DNA of 64,000 nucleotides from M3007 sp041392625 (lineage in GTDB: Bacteria; Bacteroidota; Bacteroidia; Chitinophagales; Saprospiraceae), in NCBI GenBank assembly GCA_041392625.1, contig JAWKLR010000016.1, positions 17,649 to 81,648 on the forward strand, given 5' to 3'. Below are positions 35,230-44,354 of this stretch, piece after piece. The position numbers were made by a program, and so were the translations under genes. Numbering within the stretch: position 1 is the stretch's first letter; every line of letters starts with the position of its first letter. Under the pieces are notes generated by a model, which ran no database searches, had not been told where the DNA came from, and worked only from the letters and a program-made list of their open reading frames with translations.

Positions 35230-36624
35230 CTATTGAAGTTTTTCCAACAGCCAGTTGCGCTCAGTTAGCACCGGGGCATTTATGATTTCTTCTTTCAACT
35301 TGTCAATTTCCTGTTGATTGGAGAATGCACAGCGGAGTACAGACCTGGTAAACCGAACGATATTTAGGTAATTTTCCCGATGGTACCCTGCAGCCCGCTT
35401 TCTTCGAATGTACCGCTCCATGCTGTCCAAATGGCTTTCCAACAGCGCGTCTTCTTCGGTCTCAAAGTAAATTTTCATTTGCAAAATCCGGGCATTCATG
35501 CTGTTAATAAAGTCATCGTAGTCGGCCTTTTGCAAATATAAAAGTGCATCTCCGTAGGCTTGTTTGGCATAGGCAATTCTTGCCCGGTTCATACTAAACG
35601 CTGCTTCTCTGTACCGTCTGTCCAGGCTGGACTTATAGTTCTCAATAAACTGCTCTGCCCAATCTATCTCATCCAGGCGCATGGCAAAACCTACGATGTT
35701 GTTGTAGGCAAAACGGGATAAAAGCCCATTTTCCAGCAAAAGTCCCCGCTCAAGAGCAGCTTGATACAATCCAAAGGTTGTGACATACCAGGTGGTCTCT
35801 GTGGATTCGTTGCTCTTTTTTACTCCAAAATTGATTGCCAATAGGTATAAGGATCGAAGTTCCTCCGATGGAAACAACCCGGAAGACTGGCTTAACAACT
35901 CCCGAAAATCCCAAAACGCAGCCTCTTCATTGGGGTCTGCTAAAAACCGGCAGGCATGGTAATACAAAGCAATTGCCGGAATTTTCATCAACTTCTCTGA
36001 ACCGGCAACCCGTTCTACTATTTGCGCATATAGTCCGAAATCATAGTCAGCATTAAAAACAGCCTGATGAGAAAGAGACAGGCACACATGACGTAGTTTT
36101 TTTGTCAAATAACTGGCATCCAACAAATCGGAGATTTCCTGTAGGTTGAACGCTTCATACCGCTTAAGTGCTGAGGCCTGATGAAAATCTTCTGACTCAA
36201 TGGCAACAAGTTGATCAAAATAGGAAGCATCCCGGTAAGGGCTTGCATTCAGTTGCTGACGGGCTTCGCGTAAGCATATAGCACTGGGCTTTGTCAGGTT
36301 GCGTCTGCGGTAAGTTGCAGCCAGTTTGAGTTTGGATTCCTCCGGGGCAGTTAATTGCCAATAGGTTTCAATCAGATGCAACAAGTTGCTGTTCGCCAAT
36401 CGAAGTTTCTGATCATTATAAGATTTTAAGCTGGGATAAGCAGCCCGGAATGCTGCATCTGACTTCGGGTTTTGTTTTGCATCCCGACAAGCGCGCAGAT
36501 ACGCAAACAAGCCTTGCAATTGATCCTTTCGATTAAAAAATGGAGAAATGACCAAACGCTCCATTTCGCGAATTTCCTTTGAAGAAAGACTGGTAAAAGC
36601 CTCCCACAAGAGGGTGTTATCCAT
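35230..36624 (-). CDS. Saprospirales-type helical protein, unknown
   Basis: A 464-residue protein starting MDNTLLWEAFTSLSSKEIRE, followed by SPFFNRKDQLQGLFAYL. This opening matches a recurring family of uncharacterised proteins I associate with Saprospiria. It is almost wholly alpha-helical, with helix pairs and alternating polar/aliphatic spacing resembling TPR-like or HEAT-like repeats, and has no signal peptide or membrane segment. The function is unknown, and a scaffold or regulator is only a guess. The upstream region to 36793 is extremely A+T-rich and is shared with a divergent T9SS gene. Confidence 0.7.
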   Translation of the reverse strand: MDNTLLWEAFTSLSSKEIREMERLVISPFFNRKDQLQGLFAYLRACRDAKQNPKSDAAFRAAYPSLKSYNDQKLRLANSNLLHLIETYWQLTAPEESKLKLAATYRRRNLTKPSAICLREARQQLNASPYRDASYFDQLVAIESEDFHQASALKRYEAFNLQEISDLLDASYLTKKLRHVCLSLSHQAVFNADYDFGLYAQIVERVAGSEKLMKIPAIALYYHACRFLADPNEEAAFWDFRELLSQSSGLFPSEELRSLYLLAINFGVKKSNESTETTWYVTTFGLYQAALERGLLLENGLLSRFAYNNIVGFAMRLDEIDWAEQFIENYKSSLDRRYREAAFSMNRARIAYAKQAYGDALLYLQKADYDDFINSMNARILQMKIYFETEEDALLESHLDSMERYIRRKRAAGYHRENYLNIVRFTRSVLRCAFSNQQEIDKLKEEIINAPVLTERNWLLEKLQ

Positions 36625-36748
36625 ATTTTTTCACTCAGTTTGGATACCAAATAATTATTATAGATACAAGTATAGTTATAATTATTTGTTTTACAGTTAT
36701 TTATAATTTTTTATTATATTTTTTAAAATACAAATGTCATTTTTTGAC

Positions 36749-36780
36749 TTTGTCTTTCCATACAGCATTTGCGTCCTTTG
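36749..36780 (+). promoter_or_regulatory. probable promoter for the T9SS protein gene
   Basis: TTTG (36749-36752), 20 bases, then GTCCTTTG (36773-36780), one base off the -7 consensus. Transcription would start about 5 bases before ATG 36793. It lies at the edge of a strongly A+T-rich 110-base block between divergent genes. Confidence 0.5.
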
Positions 36781-36792
36781 TAGAGTCAAATA

Positions 36793-39495
36793 ATGCGTAC
36801 AACAAATTTTAATGTCATGAGATACCCAAACTATTTGCTCTTATTACTCGGATTCATACTGAGTCCGTTTCTAGCCAATGCCCAACTATCGGTCGACGTA
36901 GGTCCCGATCAGGTTCTTAACTGTATTGTCACTGCCGTAACCATAGACCCGACGGTACAAAATGCCACGAACCCAATATTTTCCTGGGTCGGCCCAAACG
37001 GGTTCACATCCGATCAGGCTCCCATTACCGTTAGCGCCCCCGGAACCTATACCCTCACGGTTGATGACAATGGGGAAATGGCTTCAGATGAAATCCTCAT
37101 CACTCAGGACATTGTACAACCCAGTTACACCCCGTTTGTCGCAAATGCTACCTGCAATCAAGGCGGAAGCATTTCTCTTTCTAATACCGGAAACAATGAG
37201 TATTTATGGAGCGATGGCTCTACGACACAAGAGATAATCAACCTTCAGGCGGGCACGTACTGTGTTACTGTAACAGGTACAAACGGATGTACCTCAACTG
37301 ATTGCTTCACAATCTTGTCGGCCCCACAAATCCTGGCTACCTGGCTTATTTCACCACCCTCCTGTTCTGGAGCTTCGGACGGATCGATTGATCTGGTAGT
37401 TACAGGCGGTGTTCCGCCCTATACGTATGAGTGGGTATTTAACAATGGACAGATTGCTACTACTGAAGACCTAACCAACCTTGAGGCCGGTATCTATGTT
37501 GTGACGATTACCGATGCAGAAGGCTGTGTTGAAATATTAACGATAGAACTTCCAGGTTTACCCCCCATTACAATTTTTGATCCGCAATTCAATATCTGCG
37601 ACGGAACCATTCATGTACAACCCGTTGGAGGTACGCCTCCATTCAGTTATTTATGGACTACTCCATTTGGATTTGTAAGCACTGATCAAAACCCACAATT
37701 TGTAGACCCTGGAGTCTATACAGTAGTTGTAACTGATGCCAATGGCTGTACACAGGCAGCAGACGTGCCTGTAGATCCCAACACCAATTCGTGTACGTTT
37801 ATCGAAGGCCGGATTGTTTTTGACGATAATACAAATTGTATTGCTGACGCAGGAGAGGATGGACTATCCCTTGTTGTAATCAAGGCAGAAGATGGATCAA
37901 ATACCTTCTTTGGCATGTCGGACTCTACGGGCGCTTACCGTATTTATGTTGAACCGGGATCCTATGTTGTCACCCCCATTTTTTCAGATCCGTTGGCTAC
38001 AATTTGTCCTATAAATCCAATTGCAGACGTGCCCAATGTGGGCGATTCAACTGAGGTGGACTTTGCTATAAGTGGTCTTGACCCTGAATGTCCTCTGCTT
38101 CAGGTAAACCTGGGGGCATCCATCCTGCGTCGGTGTTTTGACAACAACTATTATTGGGTGCATTACTCCAACCTACATCCCGGTGATGCAACGGACTCCT
38201 ACATCGATGTCATGCTCGATCCCTTCCTGATTTATGTCTCCTCTGCCATTCCGGCACAAGACCTCGGTTCAAATACCTACCGGTTTGATCTGGGCACCGT
38301 GGAAGGCAACTCAAGCGGCTCATTCTGGATTCGAGTAAAGGTGGATTGCGATGCAACTCTGGGACAAACCCATTGCTCCGAAGCCCATATTTACCCCGAC
38401 ACCCTGTGTGCCCCAAGCAATCCGTTGTGGACCGGCGCGGAATTGAAGGTGCGCTCAGAATGTGCTGGTGACAGCCTGCATTTTATCCTGAAAAATATTG
38501 GGACCGCCCCCATGACCAACAACCTGGAGTACATTGTCATTGAGGATGGCCTGATGTACAACCAGGGCAACACAGACCCTCTTGCTGCTGGTGATTCTAT
38601 GCTGATTTCCCTTCCGGCTACCGGAGTTACCTGGCGAGTTGAGGCCAACCAGGAGCCCTACCTCCCCACCCTGTCGCTTCCGGTACTTTCGGTGGAGGGA
38701 TGCACCTCAAACGGTACATTCAACACCGGCTTCGTCAATCAATTTACTCTAAATGACCTCAACCAGTTTGTGGATGTGCATTGCCTCCCCAATATTGCCT
38801 CGTTTGATCCCAACGATAAAATGGGCATTCCACTTGGATATGGAGTAAATCATTACATCGAGCCGGGAACTCCGATAGAATACACCATCCGTTTCCAGAA
38901 CACCGGAACCGATACAGCATTCAATGTGGTCATTCTCGATACCCTTTCGCAATGGTTCGCACCTGAAAGCATTGAACTTGGCGCATCCAGCCATCCCTAC
39001 CGATTTACCTTGAAGGGCAACGGAATTCTGGACTTTGCTTTTGACAACATCATGCTTCCGGACAGCAACGTGAATGAACCACTATCCCATGGGTTTGTGT
39101 CATTCAAAATCAACCAGCGTGCGGATATCCCGCTTGAAACCGACCTCTACAACTCGGCAGCGATATACTTTGATTTCAACGAACCAGTGATTACCAATGA
39201 AACACACCACCGGGTAGGTGAAAACTTCCTGACTGTAGGGACCTACACCTCACAGTATAACTTTGGTGTTCAAATCCGTCCGAATCCAATGGACCAGCAA
39301 AGCATCCTGGAAATTGTTGGAGCACCTGCGGATAAAACATACACCCTGCGGATTTACAATATCCTGGGGAAACAAGTTCGCTTGCAAAACAACACCGGAA
39401 ACAAGTTTGCTATTCAACGCGGAGAATTGACTACCGGTCAATATATTTTCCAAATCGAAGAACTCGGTATTTCCGGAAAACTAATCGTACAGTAA
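36793..39495 (+). CDS. T9SS-exported surface protein with SprB-type repeats and DUF7619
   Basis: A 900-residue secreted or surface-attached protein. After a signal peptide (ending PFLANAQ) come an Ig-like strand region, two SprB-type repeats (CNQGGSISLSNTGNNEYLW and PSCSGASDGSIDLVVTGG), further Ig-like parts, a SdrD-like segment (VFDDNTNCIADAGEDGL), and the long C-terminal FDPNDKMGIPLGYG ... IYFDFNEPVITNETHH block I recognise as DUF7619. It ends in a T9SS type A sorting domain (IRPNPMDQQSILEI ... GQYIFQIE). Such proteins are adhesins or matrix components. ATG 36817 (MRYPNYLLLLL) is an alternative start. A terminator follows. Confidence 0.9.
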   Translation: MRTTNFNVMRYPNYLLLLLGFILSPFLANAQLSVDVGPDQVLNCIVTAVTIDPTVQNATNPIFSWVGPNGFTSDQAPITVSAPGTYTLTVDDNGEMASDEILITQDIVQPSYTPFVANATCNQGGSISLSNTGNNEYLWSDGSTTQEIINLQAGTYCVTVTGTNGCTSTDCFTILSAPQILATWLISPPSCSGASDGSIDLVVTGGVPPYTYEWVFNNGQIATTEDLTNLEAGIYVVTITDAEGCVEILTIELPGLPPITIFDPQFNICDGTIHVQPVGGTPPFSYLWTTPFGFVSTDQNPQFVDPGVYTVVVTDANGCTQAADVPVDPNTNSCTFIEGRIVFDDNTNCIADAGEDGLSLVVIKAEDGSNTFFGMSDSTGAYRIYVEPGSYVVTPIFSDPLATICPINPIADVPNVGDSTEVDFAISGLDPECPLLQVNLGASILRRCFDNNYYWVHYSNLHPGDATDSYIDVMLDPFLIYVSSAIPAQDLGSNTYRFDLGTVEGNSSGSFWIRVKVDCDATLGQTHCSEAHIYPDTLCAPSNPLWTGAELKVRSECAGDSLHFILKNIGTAPMTNNLEYIVIEDGLMYNQGNTDPLAAGDSMLISLPATGVTWRVEANQEPYLPTLSLPVLSVEGCTSNGTFNTGFVNQFTLNDLNQFVDVHCLPNIASFDPNDKMGIPLGYGVNHYIEPGTPIEYTIRFQNTGTDTAFNVVILDTLSQWFAPESIELGASSHPYRFTLKGNGILDFAFDNIMLPDSNVNEPLSHGFVSFKINQRADIPLETDLYNSAAIYFDFNEPVITNETHHRVGENFLTVGTYTSQYNFGVQIRPNPMDQQSILEIVGAPADKTYTLRIYNILGKQVRLQNNTGNKFAIQRGELTTGQYIFQIEELGISGKLIVQ

Positions 39496-39518
39496 GTCTG
39501 AGTTTACTTTAAGTTCCA

Positions 39519-39555
39519 CGCACCTCCCGAATACTCGGGAGGTGCGTTTTTTTTT
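39519..39555 (+). terminator. intrinsic terminator of the T9SS gene
   Basis: A perfect 12-bp stem (cgcacctcccga / tcgggaggtgcg) with a 4-base loop is followed by nine T. Confidence 0.92.
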
Positions 39556-39633
39556 GACAGAACATCAATCTGTAAAATGGAAATGAAAGGTTTTGAGAAC
39601 AATTTCCGATTTTTGCCCAAAACCCAGTTGCTC

Positions 39634-40365
39634 ATGCGTCCTTTATTTCTGACGATTCTTTTCACAGCGCTTTGTTTGGAATTCTTTGCCTGCAAAGCCC
39701 AAACTACCGGAAAAACCAGCGAACCGATGGATGCCCCTACCCAAACTGAATATTTGCTTGTCGGCCTGAAGACAGGCGGATGCCGCGGGTTTTGCCCGGT
39801 ATATGAACTCCGAATTTCTTCTCTCGGAAAAGCAAACTATCAGGGGCTCATGAACATGGCGCGCATGGGAGCACTTGAGTTTACGCTTTCCGAAACAGAA
39901 CTGGAACACCTTCGGCTATCGGTAGCAAAAGCAAACTTGTGGGAGTATCCTGCAAGTATCCCAACCCAGGTTATGGATGCGCCACACAATACCCTTTCTG
40001 TTGAGCGAGCAGATGGAAGTGCACACAGCGTAACAGGAAGTGTTGGCCGTCCGGCTCAATTGATTGCCCTGGAAAACCGCATCATCGAACTTGGAGAACA
40101 ACACGGCCTTCAACTGAGAGAAGGGATAAATCCCAACGAACTGGATCAGCAAAGCCGAAGAGAAGTTCAGGTTCTGCTGGCAGATGGGGTGAATGCAGGC
40201 AACTGGATTTTGCAGTTTACAGAACTCAAGCTCCAATTGGTACGCCGAACCGGAGAAGAAAACAATTGGATTGTGGCATACGATCCCCGACAAATTCGCG
40301 AAGCCTCCTTCCTGAAAATGCTCAAAGACCTAGACTCAGTCATCGATGCAAGAGCCAACCAATAG
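39634..40365 (+). CDS. DUF6438-type lipoprotein
   Basis: About 243 residues with a lipoprotein signal (MRPLFLTILFTALCLEFFAC). The N-terminal part carries TGGCRGFCPVYELRI, the CxxxCPxY pattern of DUF6438, and continues as a small beta fold with two conserved cysteines. The C-terminal part (about 150-243) is unlike other families I know. It is probably periplasmic. ATG 39634 is preferred over 39577. The next gene overlaps it by 20 bases, so the two are translationally linked. Confidence 0.75.
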   Translation: MRPLFLTILFTALCLEFFACKAQTTGKTSEPMDAPTQTEYLLVGLKTGGCRGFCPVYELRISSLGKANYQGLMNMARMGALEFTLSETELEHLRLSVAKANLWEYPASIPTQVMDAPHNTLSVERADGSAHSVTGSVGRPAQLIALENRIIELGEQHGLQLREGINPNELDQQSRREVQVLLADGVNAGNWILQFTELKLQLVRRTGEENNWIVAYDPRQIREASFLKMLKDLDSVIDARANQ

Positions 40366-41548
40366 GCATATTTGGACACGGATCAAATCCTGGCCTTACC
40401 AATGGGTATTAGCCGGAATTTACAGCCTGGCAGCAATTCTGGTGACCGTCCAGCGCCTGTCACTCGGACGATTGGACAAAGGGCAAACCGCCTATGAAAA
40501 CTACCTCATTTTCAAAAATTCGTTTCAGAACTTACTGGCAGGGGTAAACCCGTATGGATATTTCGACAGCAAGCAATGGGACCTGTACAAGTATAGCCCT
40601 GCTTTTTCGCTATTTATGGCTCCGTTTTCGATCCTGCCTGATTGGCTGGGACTGGGCATTTGGAACCTACTCAACGGGCTCTTGTTTTTGTATGCACTGA
40701 CCCTGCTTCCCCTAAGCCGTAAACAAGTAATAGGAACTGCACTGGTTGTTTTGCCGGAGCTGGTTTTATCTATTCAAAACAGCCAAAGCAATGGCCTGAC
40801 CGCAGCATTAATCCTGCTAAGCTGGGCCGGACTGGAACGCGAAAAGGAATTTCAGGCCGGCTTATCCATTGCGTCCGGGGCATTTTTAAAGTTATTTGGT
40901 GGGCTTGCCGCTATTCCGGCACTCCTGTACCCCAATTGGAAGAATACAGCCATTTGGGCTGCTGTTTGTTCCGTTATTTTTTTCATGCTTCCAATCACAT
41001 TCCTTGCTCCTGATCGATTTATCCAACTGTATCGCTGGTGGTTGGAATTGCTCGTTGCAGACCACCAGGCATCCATTGGACTTTCTGTTGCAGGCTGGTT
41101 GGAAACCTGGTTTCATTTCACTCCCGATAAAACCAAACTCACGCTTGCAGGATTTATCGTATTTCTTGGCAGCATTCTATGGGCACTCTTGCAGACAGGC
41201 ACACCGAGCAAGCGCATGCGCATGTTGTCCTGGGCATCCCTTTTGATTTGGGTTGTAATTTTCAATCACAAAGCGGAATCCCCCACATTTATTATTGCAA
41301 TGACCGGGGTTGCTATCTGGTATTATGCATCCCCGCACCCTACCCGATGGCAAAAATTAGCCCTGTTGGTGACTTTTATCCTCGTAAGTTTTTCGCCAAG
41401 CGACCTATTTCCCCGTTCTTTGCGCAAAGGGCTCTTCGAACCTTATGTCATTAAATCGGTCCCATGCATATTAATCTGGATTCAGATCCAGTTTGAATTG
41501 ATATGGTTAGGGATAAAACCAGCCACTCCACATGGAATTGAGCAGTGA
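40346..41548 (+). CDS. GT87/DUF2029 family membrane glycosyltransferase
   Basis: A 400-residue polytopic membrane protein with about ten hydrophobic segments. The first extracytoplasmic loop and motif NPYGYFDSKQWDLYKYSPAF fits the GT87 (DUF2029) group, which transfers sugars from polyprenyl-phosphate donors outside the membrane. A conserved acidic residue precedes NPY in this family. The gene overlaps its neighbours on both sides, and the GtrA gene that follows often partners such enzymes by supplying or flipping lipid-linked sugar. Confidence 0.82.
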   Translation: MQEPTNRHIWTRIKSWPYQWVLAGIYSLAAILVTVQRLSLGRLDKGQTAYENYLIFKNSFQNLLAGVNPYGYFDSKQWDLYKYSPAFSLFMAPFSILPDWLGLGIWNLLNGLLFLYALTLLPLSRKQVIGTALVVLPELVLSIQNSQSNGLTAALILLSWAGLEREKEFQAGLSIASGAFLKLFGGLAAIPALLYPNWKNTAIWAAVCSVIFFMLPITFLAPDRFIQLYRWWLELLVADHQASIGLSVAGWLETWFHFTPDKTKLTLAGFIVFLGSILWALLQTGTPSKRMRMLSWASLLIWVVIFNHKAESPTFIIAMTGVAIWYYASPHPTRWQKLALLVTFILVSFSPSDLFPRSLRKGLFEPYVIKSVPCILIWIQIQFELIWLGIKPATPHGIEQ

Positions 41549-41924
41549 TCTGATCTGGAAGTTTATTAAGTTCGGCATTGTCGGATTTTCGGGTGTTTTC
41601 ATTGACTTTGGAATTACCTGGCTGATGCGCGACAAGCTCCGCCTAAACCAGTATATTTCCAACAGTACCGGATTTATGTGTGCAGTGGTTTCCAATTACA
41701 TCCTCAACCGGATTTGGACCTTTGAAAGCCAGGACCCGGCGGTTGCTGTACAGTTTTCAAAATTCCTCCTCATTTCTCTGGTAGGACTTGCCATCAACAA
41801 CAGCATCATTTACCTGTTGAATGAGCGCTTCAAGATCAAATTCTACGTGGCAAAACTGATTGCGACGGGTATCGTTACCATCTGGAATTTTGGAGCGAAT
41901 TTGCTGTTTACATTCGTTGATTAA
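41532..41924 (+). CDS. GtrA family membrane protein
   Basis: A 130-residue protein with four membrane segments and the family opening FIKFGIVGFSGVFIDFG, then SNYILNRIWTFES and TIWNFGANLLFTF. GtrA proteins are thought to move polyprenyl-linked sugars across the membrane. It overlaps the GT87 gene by 17 bases, which supports a joint role in surface glycan modification. Confidence 0.9.
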   Translation: MELSSDLIWKFIKFGIVGFSGVFIDFGITWLMRDKLRLNQYISNSTGFMCAVVSNYILNRIWTFESQDPAVAVQFSKFLLISLVGLAINNSIIYLLNERFKIKFYVAKLIATGIVTIWNFGANLLFTFVD

Positions 41925-41943
41925 GAACAGGTTTTCGGGCAGT

Positions 41944-41974
41944 AAAAAACCCGCTTTCCGGATGGAAAGCGGGT
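41944..41974 (-). terminator. terminator between gtrA and the cold-shock gene
   Basis: An 11-bp stem (acccgctttcc / ggaaagcgggt) with a 4-base loop. A T-run follows it on the minus strand, 26 bases after the cold-shock gene stop. On the plus strand it could also act for gtrA without a T-run. Confidence 0.85.
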
Positions 41975-41999
41975 CGGATCAATTCGTATAACTCTTTGA

Positions 42000-42191
42000 T
42001 CAGGCGAGTTTGACATTCACTGCTGTCTCGCCCTTCTTACCTTCAATTACATCAAATGTTACTGCATCGCCGTTGCGGATTTGGTCTACCAAACCTGTAA
42101 CGTGTACGAATACATTTTTTTCGGTTCCATCTTCGATGATGAAGCCATAGCCTTTTGTTTCATTAAAGAACTTTACGGTTCCAGAATTCAT
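42000..42191 (-). CDS. cold-shock domain protein
   Basis: A 63-residue single cold-shock domain that binds single-stranded RNA/DNA and melts structure. RNP1 is KGYGFI and RNP2 is VFVHV, with the usual MNSGTVKFFNETKGYGFI opening. The length is typical. A predicted promoter lies about 206 bases upstream, so the mRNA leader would be about 200 nt, as in temperature-sensing cspA mRNAs of other bacteria. Confidence 0.95.
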   Translation of the reverse strand: MNSGTVKFFNETKGYGFIIEDGTEKNVFVHVTGLVDQIRNGDAVTFDVIEGKKGETAVNVKLA

Positions 42192-42390
42192 GTAAAAAAT
42201 ATTTAAAAAAATTAATAATGCTGGCTACAGCACCGCCCATATCGAGGCTTAAACAACAGTATGAGTTCGGAAGAAATTAACTTTGTCGCAAGGTATTTGG
42301 CAAGATTACAATGCGAGCTGGCAAAGGAAAGTGACAAATATGCGTGCGCTTGCGCGCTACAAGGCTCATAAAATCCAAAAGGAGCGTTAG
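42192..42390 (-). other. predicted long 5' leader of the cold-shock mRNA
   Basis: The region between the predicted promoter box (42397-42404) and ATG 42191 contains no protein-like reading frame. The length of about 199 bases matches the known pattern of long leaders in cold-shock mRNAs. Position of the start site and RNA structure are inferred, not seen. Confidence 0.4.
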
Positions 42391-42396
42391 CCGAAA

Positions 42397-42404
42397 CAAA
42401 GATA
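42397..42404 (-). promoter_or_regulatory. -7 promoter box for the cold-shock gene
   Basis: Minus strand TATCTTTG is an exact TAnnTTTG box. No convincing -33 element is seen at the expected distance. Confidence 0.5.
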
Positions 42405-42501
42405 CACACTTTTTAAGGTCTTGTCCAGTATTTTTTTCAAGGCTTGTTTTACCAATTAAATGAAAACCGGCCTTATTTGAAAACACGGGGCAGATATCTT
42501 A

Positions 42502-42550
42502 GAGCGTGTTTGGGATTTTGATTTTGGGCTACAAACTCGAAATCCCAAAC
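42502..42550. repeat. inverted repeat related to 19531-19588
   Basis: Arms gtttgggattt (42508-42518) and aaatcccaaac (42540-42550) form an 11-bp perfect stem. With flanking gagcgt it resembles the element near 19.5 kb. It lies just after the FKBP gene stop on the minus strand, and may serve as a transcript end or be a dispersed mobile palindrome. Confidence 0.65.
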
Positions 42551-42556
42551 ATGGGC

Positions 42557-43066
42557 TTAGTGGTGGTGGTGTCCTCCGGGTCCGTGAACGTGTCCGTGAT
42601 CCAGTTCTTCAGCAGAAGCATCACGCACCTCAGTTACTTCACCTGTAAAGTACAGATTTACACCCGCCATTGGGTGATTGAAATCGAGTTTTACCTTATC
42701 CAGACCAACCCAGGCTACCATGCCCTGGAATTGATGGCCGTCCTTATCGGTCAGAGGCAAAACATTACCCACTTCCAAAAGGCCTTCAGGAATTTTTCCT
42801 TCGTGTTCAAACATAGCCTTTGGAACTTCCACCAATGCCTTCTCATCATATGCGCCATATGCGTTCTCGGCCTGAATGCCGAATGCAAACTTATCTCCAG
42901 CCTTCATCCCTTTCAGGTTCTGCTCAAACTCCGGAATCATCATTCCTACTCCGAAAATGAAACCCAATGGTTCTTTTCCTACAGTTGACTCGATCAGTTG
43001 CCCGGCCTCATTTTCTTCATTCAATGTGTAATGAACCAGAACAACTTTTTTTTCTTCAATAATCAT
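42557..43066 (-). CDS. FKBP-type peptidyl-prolyl isomerase, SlyD-like
   Basis: A 169-residue peptidyl-prolyl cis-trans isomerase of the SlyD class. It has the FKBP core (GKEPLGFIFGVGMMIPEFE, GMKAGDKFAFGIQAENAYG), an inserted IF chaperone loop (about 75-130) and FNHPMAGVNLYFTGEV. The C-terminus is His-rich (DHGHVHGPGGHHHH), able to bind nickel or other metals. ATG 43066 (MIIEEKKVVLVHYTL) is preferred over 43132. A TACCTTTG promoter box lies 64-71 bases upstream. Confidence 0.95.
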   Translation of the reverse strand: MIIEEKKVVLVHYTLNEENEAGQLIESTVGKEPLGFIFGVGMMIPEFEQNLKGMKAGDKFAFGIQAENAYGAYDEKALVEVPKAMFEHEGKIPEGLLEVGNVLPLTDKDGHQFQGMVAWVGLDKVKLDFNHPMAGVNLYFTGEVTEVRDASAEELDHGHVHGPGGHHHH

Positions 43067-43129
43067 GAAAATGTATTTAAAAAGAAAGGCGCAAAAAGTG
43101 CATTGCCTCCCTGTAATTAGGTAATGCCG

Positions 43130-43137
43130 CAAAGGTA
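43130..43137 (-). promoter_or_regulatory. -7 promoter box for the FKBP gene
   Basis: The minus strand reads TACCTTTG, with a plausible but imperfect TTG farther upstream. The leader would be about 57 bases. The remaining gap 43138-43290 shows no gene. Confidence 0.55.
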
Positions 43138-43290
43138 CGGTCTAATACAAGGAATAACGAACAAAGGATGAACTTGTTTCAGAATAACTGGCAAATTTTG
43201 TTTCAGTAAACACCCACTTTACAATAACAAACGCCAGCAAAGCAGATTTTTTTTACGCAGGATAAAATTTTATTTCAAATTCATGGCAAA

Positions 43291-44328
43291 TCAGTTCCCC
43301 TGCGCAGCCTCCGCTTCCCGTTTGTATTTAAAATAGGCAGACACCTCCCTAAACGATTCCCGGTGGCTGGGTGCCGGGATACCAGCCCGGATCTGTGCCC
43401 GATGCAAACGGTACAAAATCCGCCAATGCCTGTACAAATCCCGGTACGCACGAAATGCACCAAATTCCGGGTCGTAAATATGGGCAGGCTCTCCCAAAAC
43501 CCCATTCAACTCCATTACCTGAAACCGACCGGAACGCAAGGCGTCCACAGATTCTGTTTTTAAATCAAAGCGGCCATAACACACCCCAGAAATCCGGGCA
43601 CAAATTGGTTCGAATGCCGCATGGAGCGCATCATCGATCAAATGGTTGCCGTTTAAGAATTTTGTCCCGCGCGAATGGTTGCCAATTGGCTCAATCAATA
43701 CCCTCTCCCCTGCTGCGGGGATGCGAGCCAGCAAGTCCGGATTCAGCCTGGACAAACGCTCGTACTGCAAAGCACCCCGCATATTTTCCTGTAAAAGAGA
43801 ACCAATTGCATCCACGCCATTTCCCTGGACTCCCAGAAAATCTTTTACACACACCGAGGTAATCCCAAATGCCCCATCCGGAAAGCGGTGAAAAAGCACC
43901 GTGGCCTCCATCGGCTCATTCAGCATTTTTTGCAATAAAAAGGGAACCTTCACCCGCTGAATATACCGGGATAAAGCAACTTCATTTTCCAACTTCTCAA
44001 TCAGGAAACCCCGTTCACCAATATTTGGCTTGGCAATCACCGGAAATTTCAGTCCACCAGAATCCATTTTACCCAGTATGTCTTCCAACTGGCTCCCGGA
44101 TGGAATCAACACCGTTGTAGGAACCAGGCTTTTAGGCAACAACTGCAAGATATCCCACTTCGATTCCCCCATGGCTCCTCCTAAAGGGATAGCAGGATTT
44201 ACATTGCTAAAAAAGAACAAATGCCGGGCACGGGCAGCAAACCACAGATAAAAGAAATAAACCGGAACATTGGCAAGCCACCAGGGCAAAAATTCCCAAC
44301 GAGTCCATTTTTTTAACCAATGCTTCAT
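43291..44328 (-). CDS. ATP-grasp protein (D-alanine-D-alanine-ligase-like)
   Basis: A 345-residue protein with an N-terminal hydrophobic patch (WWLANVPVYFFYLWFAA) followed by an ATP-grasp fold: FPVIAKPNIGERGFLI (ATP-binding strand), PFLLQKMLNEPMEATVLF, SGVCYGRFDLK and FQVMELNGVLGEP, which carry the metal-binding acidic residues. ATP-grasp enzymes join a carboxylate to an amine or thiol. No substrate can be given. The methyltransferase gene on its left side (upstream in transcription, 26 bases away) suggests a joint pathway. Confidence 0.8.
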   Translation of the reverse strand: MKHWLKKWTRWEFLPWWLANVPVYFFYLWFAARARHLFFFSNVNPAIPLGGAMGESKWDILQLLPKSLVPTTVLIPSGSQLEDILGKMDSGGLKFPVIAKPNIGERGFLIEKLENEVALSRYIQRVKVPFLLQKMLNEPMEATVLFHRFPDGAFGITSVCVKDFLGVQGNGVDAIGSLLQENMRGALQYERLSRLNPDLLARIPAAGERVLIEPIGNHSRGTKFLNGNHLIDDALHAAFEPICARISGVCYGRFDLKTESVDALRSGRFQVMELNGVLGEPAHIYDPEFGAFRAYRDLYRHWRILYRLHRAQIRAGIPAPSHRESFREVSAYFKYKREAEAAQGN

Positions 44329-44354
44329 AGATTATAACTGCAGAGTTGATTTTA

